Below the pieces are notes generated by a model, which did no database searches, had not been told where the DNA came from, and saw only the letters and a list, made by a program, of their open reading frames with translations. A DNA stretch of 64,000 nt from Paenibacillus humicus NBRC 102415 (GTDB lineage Bacteria > Bacillota > Bacilli > Paenibacillales > Paenibacillaceae): NCBI RefSeq assembly GCF_004000905.1, contig NZ_BIMD01000007.1:97410-161409 (forward strand), written 5' to 3'. Position 1 is the first letter of the stretch. Each line of letters opens with the position of its first letter. A program made the position numbers and the translations under genes. Of the stretch, positions 58,025 to 64,000 are shown piece by piece.

Positions 58025-58449
58025 TGGCGGCCGAGTTTGAGTTCAATATGTCGCGTTTCTTGCACGCGATTGAAGGCGCGGCCGATACGATCGCAGCCGG
58101 AGCCAAGCGCGGCATGCACGACGCCCTCGACGATTGGAAGCGGGAAGCGGTGGACGTCGCGCCAATCGATAAGGGTACGCTGCGGCGGTCAATTTCCGTT
58201 CAGGAAATCGAAGGAGCCGGCGCAAACTTGACCGGTGGTATTTCGGCTAACGCAGTCGAGCGGACGAAAGGCGGTCGGCGCTTTAATTACGCTTATTACA
58301 TCCACGAAGTTAAGGGCGACGAGTTTAGCGGTAAGACGCCGGGCACGGTCGGTCGCTTTCTCGACGTACCTGCGGAAAAGAACGGCGAAAAGTGGATGCG
58401 CGGCATTGAGGCGGAGATCGCCGATGAACTAAAACGGAAAGGGTGGTAG
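58024..58449 (+). CDS. Neck/tail completion protein (HK97 gp10-like)
   Basis: A 141-residue protein. GMHDALDDWKREAVDVAPIDKGTLRRSI matches the HK97 gp10 pattern of an amphipathic helix followed by APxxTGxLRxSI; the centre carries the YAYYIHEV segment. Position fits YqbI. Confidence 0.8.
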   Translation: MAAEFEFNMSRFLHAIEGAADTIAAGAKRGMHDALDDWKREAVDVAPIDKGTLRRSISVQEIEGAGANLTGGISANAVERTKGGRRFNYAYYIHEVKGDEFSGKTPGTVGRFLDVPAEKNGEKWMRGIEAEIADELKRKGW

Positions 58450-58450
58450 C

Positions 58451-58894
58451 GTGACGCTGATTAACGAATTGGTCGCGATCGAAGCGTTTATCAAGCGCAC
58501 GTTTCCGACCGCCATAACCGAAAAGCAGACGGTGCCGAAAGTACCGAAAGTGAACACGTTCGTTATCCGACTCCAAAACGATGAACGCACGCTTGAGACG
58601 CCGGCCCATTACCGGATTGAACGCGAATACCAAATCGTATACTTTGGCGCGAAATCTCCGGATGTTCTGGCGGCAATGGACGCGCTCAGTACGGCAGTAT
58701 ACCAATCGAATACAATTCCGATGAATGACGGCTCCCTGCGCTACGTGCGGACGGAGTCGTTTTCATTTTCGATGCCGTTCGAGACTGACGGCGGGCTTTA
58801 CGCGGCGATCGGCGTTCTAAGCGCGGAAACGCGAGAGGCGCGGACTCAGGCGGTGTACGACAAGATAATGAAAATCAATACGCGCTATCAGTAA
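58451..58894 (+). CDS. Tail terminator protein (YqbJ-like)
   Basis: A 147-residue alpha/beta protein in the tail-terminator position, with ALSTAVYQSNTIPMNDGSLRYVRTESFSFS resembling that fold. Start GTG 58451. It caps the tail for joining to the head. Confidence 0.65.
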   Translation: MTLINELVAIEAFIKRTFPTAITEKQTVPKVPKVNTFVIRLQNDERTLETPAHYRIEREYQIVYFGAKSPDVLAAMDALSTAVYQSNTIPMNDGSLRYVRTESFSFSMPFETDGGLYAAIGVLSAETREARTQAVYDKIMKINTRYQ

Positions 58895-58925
58895 GGGGCG
58901 AGCCCAATCGGTTCGGCTCTTTTTT
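58893..58925 (+). terminator. Terminator before the tail sheath gene
   Basis: A 12-base arm (58893-58904) pairs with 58910-58921 with one mismatch and two G-U pairs, then T-run. Confidence 0.75.
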
Positions 58926-58956
58926 GTTGCGCGATTTTACGAAGAGAGGTGCTTCT

Positions 58957-60009
58957 ATGGCAGGCGGTCAATGGGACCCGACATCAATTCCGACGCGCCC
59001 CGGTCTTTATATCAACTTCGTCACCGCAGCGGCCGCGCAAATTAAAGGCGGCGCACGCGGTACGGTCGCAATTCCGCTTAAAGCGTGCGCCGGCGGAACG
59101 GCAGCGGCGAAGCAGTTTTATACGGTAACGACGGAGGCTGACGCAACAACACTGTTCGGCGCGGCTAATATCGCATCGATCAAATACGCGCTCCAAGGTG
59201 GCGCGAAGGAAGTTCTCGTCTATACGCTGCCGGCGTCTGCGGTTACGGCGGATTACGCTGACATGCGCATAGCTTTCGACACGCGTCCGTTTAACGTGTT
59301 TGCGTTTGACGGCGAGGTTGCGGCTGCCGAACAAGACGCTGTGAAAACGTGGGTCGCCGCCAATCGCGCAGACGGTAAGCATTTCATGGCGGTATTTGGC
59401 GCGTCCGTTGCGGCAGACGACGCTACACCGGCGACCGGCGATGCGCGCTCCGTACGTGTGTCCGATGACTACATCGTTAACCTCACGGTCGGCGGCGTAA
59501 TCAACGGGACGGCGGTCAGCTCCGGCAAGTACGCGGCATGGGTGGCGGGCCTTATCGCAGGCACAGCGATTAACGCGTCAATTACCTACGCGCTGGCACC
59601 GGTTGACGACGTTAACAAGCGACTGACTAACGCCGAAATCAAGACGGCGCTCGGCAAGGGATCGCTGGTCCTCGTAAACGACGGCGAGAAAATCAAAGTC
59701 GAGCAGGGCGTCGTAACCAGCGGAAAGAAAATCCGCCAGATCCGCGCACGGCAGGCGGTAGCGACGGATATTACGAAGACGGCGGCCGACGCCTATATCG
59801 GCAAGATCAACAATAACGAGGACGGCCAGGCGGCGCTTATCGTGGCGATTAAGGCGTATCTCGAAACGCTGGAGACTTCGAATGTGCTCGCGAATCCGAC
59901 GGTCCAACTCGATCCGCAGCGGTCTAGCGTCGGCGACACGGTGTACCTGCTGATTGGCTACGTCGAGGTTGACAGCATGGAGCGAATCCTGATTACGGTC
60001 AATATCTAA
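58957..60009 (+). CDS. Contractile tail sheath protein (XkdK-like)
   Basis: A 350-residue sheath. The N-terminus TSIPTRPGLYINFVTAAAAQIKGG, the middle TPATGDARSVRVSDD and the C-terminus VLANPTVQLDPQRSSVGDTVYLLIGYVEVDSMERILITV follow the PBSX XkdK family. It proves that the phage has a contractile tail. ATG 58957 follows AGAGAGG. Confidence 0.92.
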   Translation: MAGGQWDPTSIPTRPGLYINFVTAAAAQIKGGARGTVAIPLKACAGGTAAAKQFYTVTTEADATTLFGAANIASIKYALQGGAKEVLVYTLPASAVTADYADMRIAFDTRPFNVFAFDGEVAAAEQDAVKTWVAANRADGKHFMAVFGASVAADDATPATGDARSVRVSDDYIVNLTVGGVINGTAVSSGKYAAWVAGLIAGTAINASITYALAPVDDVNKRLTNAEIKTALGKGSLVLVNDGEKIKVEQGVVTSGKKIRQIRARQAVATDITKTAADAYIGKINNNEDGQAALIVAIKAYLETLETSNVLANPTVQLDPQRSSVGDTVYLLIGYVEVDSMERILITVNI

Positions 60010-60026
60010 CGGAGGTGTAACGAATA

Positions 60027-60452
60027 ATGGCAGAGGCTTATAGCGGCAATCACGGTAAACTGTTCGATGCGGACGGTAATTGGCTTACGAATGTTTTCCA
60101 AGTTGAAGTAAATATCGATGTTGATATAGAGGAAATTAAACGTGCTGGCTCCCGCTGGAAAGGGCATAAAGTTACCGGACTTAAAGGTACTGGAAGTTAC
60201 ACTAGCTACCTCCTTACGACAAACTTTAAAGATAAACTGCTCAAAGTTACTAACGACACTAGCGCACCTTTTGTAACGGAGTTGATAGTTAAACTGGCTG
60301 ATCCGGAGGCTTCTGGTGCTTACCGTGTTCGTGTTAAAAACGTGATGTTTGATAAGATCCCTGTTATCAAATTCGCTGTCGGAGAAGTCGTCGAAGAGGA
60401 ACACAGTTTCGTTTTTTCAGAAGTTGAACTTCTCGATCGAATCGTAGTCTAA
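60027..60452 (+). CDS. Tail tube protein (XkdM-like)
   Basis: A 141-residue inner tube protein: AYSGNHGKLFDADGNWLTNVFQVEVNIDVDIEEIKRAGSRWKGHKVTGLKGTGS matches PBSX XkdM. The gene has a more AT-rich codon choice than the sheath gene. Confidence 0.9.
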   Translation: MAEAYSGNHGKLFDADGNWLTNVFQVEVNIDVDIEEIKRAGSRWKGHKVTGLKGTGSYTSYLLTTNFKDKLLKVTNDTSAPFVTELIVKLADPEASGAYRVRVKNVMFDKIPVIKFAVGEVVEEEHSFVFSEVELLDRIVV

Positions 60453-60455
60453 CGC

Positions 60456-60478
60456 GCGGGCCTTCGGGTCCGCTTTTT
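60456..60478 (+). terminator. Terminator after the tail tube gene
   Basis: A 7-bp GC stem (one G-U) on a TTCG loop with five T. Confidence 0.8.
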
Positions 60479-60509
60479 AATTTCGAAAATAACCGGAGGT
60501 TGATTATAG

Positions 60510-60908
60510 ATGGCAACGGCAACGAAGTTTAACGCGCTTCAAGCGCTTCTCGGCGCGACATTGAAACAGGAATTGACGGTCTACATCCCGCGTTTGGGCG
60601 GAAATTTTACTGTGAGATCCCTAACAAGCGATGAACTTTCGGAAGCGACCGTACAAGCAACGATTCCTGGCCCTAAAGGTACGAAGTCTCTCGATGATAG
60701 GCAGTTTCAAGCGGCTGTCATCGTTAAGGCATCCGTTGACCCGGACTTTAACGATAAAGCGTTGCAGGATCATTACAAAGCATCGGACGCGCTCGACTGC
60801 GTAGGCAAGGCGCTGCTGCCCGGAGAGATCGCGAAAGTTCTGCAGGCGGTCATGGACGCGTCCGGTTTCGGTGACGATGAGGAGCTCCTGGAAGAAGCAA
60901 AAAACTAA
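60510..60908 (+). CDS. Tail assembly chaperone, short form (XkdN-like)
   Basis: A 132-residue chaperone (lambda G equivalent) that holds the tape measure during tail assembly. ATTLKQELTVYIPRLGGNFTVRSLTSDELSEA matches XkdN. The frame ends in GCA AAA AAC TAA, which contains a -1 slippery site. Confidence 0.87.
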   Translation: MATATKFNALQALLGATLKQELTVYIPRLGGNFTVRSLTSDELSEATVQATIPGPKGTKSLDDRQFQAAVIVKASVDPDFNDKALQDHYKASDALDCVGKALLPGEIAKVLQAVMDASGFGDDEELLEEAKN

Positions 60909-61093
60909 TTCGGGCGGGCGGTGAGGCGTGGTACATACACGTTATTTTCCAGCGCCATCATATCCCGCCGGATGAATTTTACGCGAAGGATAAACGGCAT
61001 CGGATGTTCATGTACGCGTCAATGATCGTCGCCCTTGAGGACGAGGATAAGGCGCGCAAAGATGCGGAAAGGAGAGCAAAGAGTGGCGTATGA
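60510..61093 (+). CDS. Tail assembly chaperone, -1 frameshift form (G-T)
   Basis: The heptamer A AAA AAC (60899-60905) is in the zero frame just before the stop. A -1 shift continues through LIRAGGEAWYIHVIFQRHHIPPDEFYAKDKRHRMFMYASM to a TGA at 61091-61093, giving about 194 residues. The downstream piece has the compact helical look of lambda T and ends in overlap with the tape measure start. Frameshifted G/GT products are known from most long-tailed phages. Confidence 0.85.
60899..60905 (+). other. Slippery heptamer A AAA AAC for -1 frameshifting
   Basis: It fits X XXY YYZ in the reading frame of the chaperone, immediately before its TAA stop. Confidence 0.85.
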
Positions 61094-63191
61094 TCTCGTA
61101 GCCAGGCTGAAACTGGTAGACGGTATGACCGGTCCACTACGAAAAGTTAAGCGTCAGATAGACGACGTAACGAAGACTACCGCGTCAGTCACGAAAGCAA
61201 CCGCGACATACACCAGCGCAACGACGAAGATGACGGCGGCTGGCGGTCGTTACGTATCAACGGGCGGAAAAGTCAGGCGCGAGCTAACGTTAACCGAAAA
61301 GGCGTTAAAAAGCGCAGGCAACGCGTTTACGTCGCTTGAGCGCAAAGTCGGTCGCGGCATTAAATGGGGAGCGATCGGACTCGGCGCGGCAGCGGTAGGA
61401 GCAGCGGGTTTCGCCGTAGGGTCATCCGTTAAAAAAGCGATGGATTTCGAAAGCCAACTCGCTTCTATCCAAGCGCTAACCGGAATAAACAACGCCGGCC
61501 TAGCGAAAATGCAGTCGCTTGCCTTGGTGGAAGGTGCGCGTACCCAATATAGCGCATTAGAAGCGGGGCAGGCGATCGAGGCGCTTATTAAGGCGGGTAT
61601 GGAGACAGCCGACGTTATGGGTGGCGGACTTCGCGCGGCGCTCGACTTGGCGACGGCTGGTGGCCTGGACTTAACGGAAGCCGCCGAAACCATGTCAACG
61701 AGTATGAACGCGTTTCGGAAAGACGGGCTGAGTGCGGCCGAAATCGCGAATGTGCTTGCGGGTACGGCGAACGCAGCGGCGACGGATGTACACGGCCTCG
61801 GCTATGCGCTGGCTTCGGCGGGCGGGATCGCGGATCAGTTCGGGGTATCGTTCAAAGACTTCAATACCGTTATCGGCTTGATGAGTAACGACGGCCTTAA
61901 AAACGGCTCGGACGCGGGAACATCGTTTAAGTCGATGCTCATGTATCTGCAGCCACAAACGAAGAAAGCTACGCAAATGTTCAAAGCGCTCGGCCTTGGC
62001 GTAGGAAAAACGAACAAATTCTTCGAGAACGGAAAAATTAAAGATGTCGCCGGGATCGCGGAACAACTTTACAAGACGTTTTCAAAATTTAACGATCAAA
62101 CTCGCGGCGCGCTTTTTCTCGATATTTTCGGTACGGACGGCGTAAAAGCGGCAGCATCGCTGTACAAGGCCGGCGCAAAAGGCGTAGAGCAGTTCCGTGA
62201 AGAAATGTCGAAAGTTACCGCGCTTGACGTCGCCAAACGAAAAATGAATACGGCTGCCGGAGCAGTCGAGCAATTCCGCGGCGCACTTGAAACGCTGCAA
62301 ATAAGCGCGCTTCTTCCGACAATGCCGCTGATCAAGGACTTCGCGAATTGGGCGGCTGAAGGCATTGAGAAATACTCGCCTCAGATTACGAAGTCTGCGC
62401 AGGCTATCGTCGCGCAATTCCGCAGCTTTTTGGATTCCGCTTACCTCAAAAATCCGGAGTTCCTGAAGCTTGACGGGTTAAAAGCGAAGGTTTCGTTTGT
62501 ATTTGACGATATCATGACCCGCTTTAACGATTGGTACGGCGGCGGTGGAAGTACGAAGATTGCCGCGATGGGAACGAAGATTACCGATATGTTGGCGCAA
62601 TCGCTCAAAGCCTCCGAACCGCTTATCGAAGCTGCGACAAAGATCGGCGTATCGATCGGCGCGGGAATTCTTCAGGGAATACTCAGTGACCCGACGATGA
62701 TGGCGCTACTTGGCGGGTACCTCGGCGCTAAAGGAATATCGACAACTCCTGGAAAAGGCGGAGGCCCGACTTCGTCGAGTACGACGCCTAAAACCGGCGG
62801 AGGCAAATCGCAAGTACCGACTGGCGGAGCAATCATTCCATACGTTGGGCAAGCGATGGCGCTCGGATCAATAGCGGATGCTCTTGCAAAGTATCCGAAA
62901 GAATGGGGCGTCGAACTTGCGAAGGCACTGGGATACCGGGAACAAGTCGTTACAAACGCGCCGCTTAACAAAGACGTCGTCGATAACCTGTTGAAACAGC
63001 CGGAGTTTATCTTATCGAATGGCTATCTCGCGCATCTTCCGAAGGTTGATGAACGGCTCCAAACGCTCGGTACACAAATCGCCAACCAAAAACCGGCGCA
63101 AGTAACCGTTACAGGAAACACGTTCCAGGTCCGCAAGGAATCGGACATTGACGCTATTGCGCACAGCATCGCGAAACAAATCGCGTGGTAA
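61083..63191 (+). CDS. Tape measure protein
   Basis: A 702-residue protein that sets tail length. GTG 61083 lies 7 bases after AAAGGAGA, better than the ATG-less upstream extension. The N-terminal region (TP901 core: MDFESQLASIQALTGINNAGLAKMQSLALVEGARTQYSALEAGQAIEAL) follows a short coiled coil. Hydrophobic stretches near 95-120 and about 520-540 may cross the host membrane during DNA entry. It is short for a myovirus, implying a tail of roughly 100 nm by the usual 1.5 A per residue rule. Confidence 0.9.
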   Translation: MAYDLVARLKLVDGMTGPLRKVKRQIDDVTKTTASVTKATATYTSATTKMTAAGGRYVSTGGKVRRELTLTEKALKSAGNAFTSLERKVGRGIKWGAIGLGAAAVGAAGFAVGSSVKKAMDFESQLASIQALTGINNAGLAKMQSLALVEGARTQYSALEAGQAIEALIKAGMETADVMGGGLRAALDLATAGGLDLTEAAETMSTSMNAFRKDGLSAAEIANVLAGTANAAATDVHGLGYALASAGGIADQFGVSFKDFNTVIGLMSNDGLKNGSDAGTSFKSMLMYLQPQTKKATQMFKALGLGVGKTNKFFENGKIKDVAGIAEQLYKTFSKFNDQTRGALFLDIFGTDGVKAAASLYKAGAKGVEQFREEMSKVTALDVAKRKMNTAAGAVEQFRGALETLQISALLPTMPLIKDFANWAAEGIEKYSPQITKSAQAIVAQFRSFLDSAYLKNPEFLKLDGLKAKVSFVFDDIMTRFNDWYGGGGSTKIAAMGTKITDMLAQSLKASEPLIEAATKIGVSIGAGILQGILSDPTMMALLGGYLGAKGISTTPGKGGGPTSSSTTPKTGGGKSQVPTGGAIIPYVGQAMALGSIADALAKYPKEWGVELAKALGYREQVVTNAPLNKDVVDNLLKQPEFILSNGYLAHLPKVDERLQTLGTQIANQKPAQVTVTGNTFQVRKESDIDAIAHSIAKQIAW

Positions 63192-63204
63192 AGGAGGACG
63201 CTAA

Positions 63205-63858
63205 TTGGAAATATACCTGAAATTCAATAATGGCGCGGAGTCTCTATGGCTCCCGGTAAATCCCGAACGAATCGGGGCAACGTCGGCAGGCGCGTTCGAA
63301 GATGTTCCAATACTCAATTTCGGCGAGTATACCGTACCTTCCGCGCCAAAGAGAACCACATATACACTATCGTCCTTCTTTCCGCGCGATTACAACGCGA
63401 GCTATTGCAATTATATCGATTTACAGCGGCCGTGGGATATCGTAAAGACGCTCCTGCGCTGGCAGGCGTCGGGCAAGCCGTGCCGCTTTATTGTTACGGG
63501 AACGCCGATTAACGTAGCGGTGACGATTCGAACGTTTGAGTACGAGGAGCGCGCAGGCGAGCCGGGCGATGTCTACTATACGCTCGAACTAAAGGAATAC
63601 GCGTTTATCTCGCTACCGAAGAAGTCCGACGCTCCAGCAACGAAGGCGGCCGCTATAACAACGTCAGCAGCGCGCCCAAGCACGAAGACGGCGCCCGCAA
63701 CGTATACCGTTAAGTCCGGCGACACACTGTCCAAAATCGCAGCCCGGACGCTCGGTAGCGCGGATAAATGGCGAGCGATCTACGATAAAAATAAGGCGGT
63801 AATCGGCGCCAACCCTAACGCGCTCAAGCCGGGTATGAAACTGGTGCTGCCGTCATGA
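63205..63858 (+). CDS. LysM-domain tail/baseplate protein (XkdP-like)
   Basis: A 217-residue protein. The N-terminal half matches PBSX XkdP (LWLPVNPERIGATSAGAFEDVPILNFGEYTVPSAPKR), and the C-terminus has a LysM domain, TYTVKSGDTLSKIAARTLGSADKWRAIYDKN, joined by an Ala/Thr-rich linker. It attaches peptidoglycan-binding function to the baseplate hub. TTG 63205 follows AAGGAGG. Confidence 0.9.
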   Translation: MEIYLKFNNGAESLWLPVNPERIGATSAGAFEDVPILNFGEYTVPSAPKRTTYTLSSFFPRDYNASYCNYIDLQRPWDIVKTLLRWQASGKPCRFIVTGTPINVAVTIRTFEYEERAGEPGDVYYTLELKEYAFISLPKKSDAPATKAAAITTSAARPSTKTAPATYTVKSGDTLSKIAARTLGSADKWRAIYDKNKAVIGANPNALKPGMKLVLPS

Positions 63859-64000
63859 TACGCGTGCTTTACGATGGCAAAACGTATATCGATGCGCTAG
63901 TGACATCGGTAGAATGGTCGGGAGATATCGCGAAGCCTTACCGGACGCTAACGGTGCAGCTCTCCAATACGCTTGATGGTGATGAACAGGCGATTAATAT
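63855..64000 (+). CDS. Baseplate hub protein, 5' end (XkdQ-like)
   Basis: The ATG overlaps the LysM gene stop (ATGA) and the frame is open to the window edge (48 codons). Position and the start MIRVLYDGKTYIDALVTSVEW fit XkdQ/late control D-type hub proteins. Partial. Confidence 0.7.
   Translation, partial: MIRVLYDGKTYIDALVTSVEWSGDIAKPYRTLTVQLSNTLDGDEQAIN

Noticed and set aside
7021..64000. Integrase, excisionase or tRNA genes
   Set aside because: No tyrosine or serine recombinase and no tRNA-like sequence were recognised; they probably lie beyond the right edge if present.

Overview
The window joins a Paenibacillus-type (spore-forming Bacillota) chromosome to the left part of a large prophage. 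Bases 1-7020 carry dxs (3' part), tlyA, an unnamed nuclease-like gene, argR, recN, spoIVB and spo0A, all on the + strand. This gene order is characteristic of Bacillus and Paenibacillus, and Spo0A and SpoIVB mark an endospore former. The unnamed gene, argR and recN sit behind a promoter with two LexA-like boxes.

From about 7.2 kb to the right edge the DNA is viral: densely packed + strand genes with overlapping stop/start codons (ATGA, TTGA, CTGA), phage replication genes and then a head-tail cassette. No integrase or right end lies in the window, so the prophage continues to the right. Blocks, left to right: (1) 7.2-17.5 kb, a replication initiator next to iteron-like repeats, many small early genes, a frameshifted methyltransferase, helicase loader, DnaB-like helicase, XRE regulator and TOPRIM primase. 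(2) 17.5-19.2 kb, an agr-type quorum-sensing cassette: a seven-helix receptor-like protein without a kinase, the AgrB peptidase, an AgrD pro-peptide with Ser in place of Cys, and a stand-alone LytTR regulator. All four overlap each other, and the first overlaps the primase gene. (3) 19.4-33.8 kb, a sigma-like factor, a probable ssDNA-binding protein, nucleases, a tandem SH3/KOW-like protein, a family A DNA polymerase, a Cas4/RecB-like exonuclease, a RuvC-like resolvase, class Ib ribonucleotide reductase (NrdI, NrdE, NrdF) and PhoH. (4) 33.9-47.6 kb, dUTPase, ThyX, dNMP kinase, a second sigma-like factor, an XRE genetic switch, an SOS-controlled YolD-like gene, ATP-dependent DNA ligase, homing-type endonucleases, and a minus-strand group with a lipoprotein. 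(5) 47.6-64 kb, a structured non-coding stretch, then terminase, SPP1-like portal and minor head protein, scaffold, major capsid protein, connector proteins, contractile tail sheath and tube, tail chaperone with a -1 frameshift, tape measure, a LysM protein and the start of the baseplate. The phage is therefore a myovirus with PBSX/skin-like tail genes.

The phage supplies its own replisome and a full dNTP pathway, so it probably depends little on host replication. Its regulation looks layered: three XRE proteins, two sigma-like factors, a LytTR regulator, SOS boxes, and a 40-bp element repeated at exact internal spacing ahead of three early transcription blocks. The most striking system is the phage-borne agr cassette with a kinase-less receptor, which predicts cell-density control of early phage genes in a prophage lying beside spo0A.
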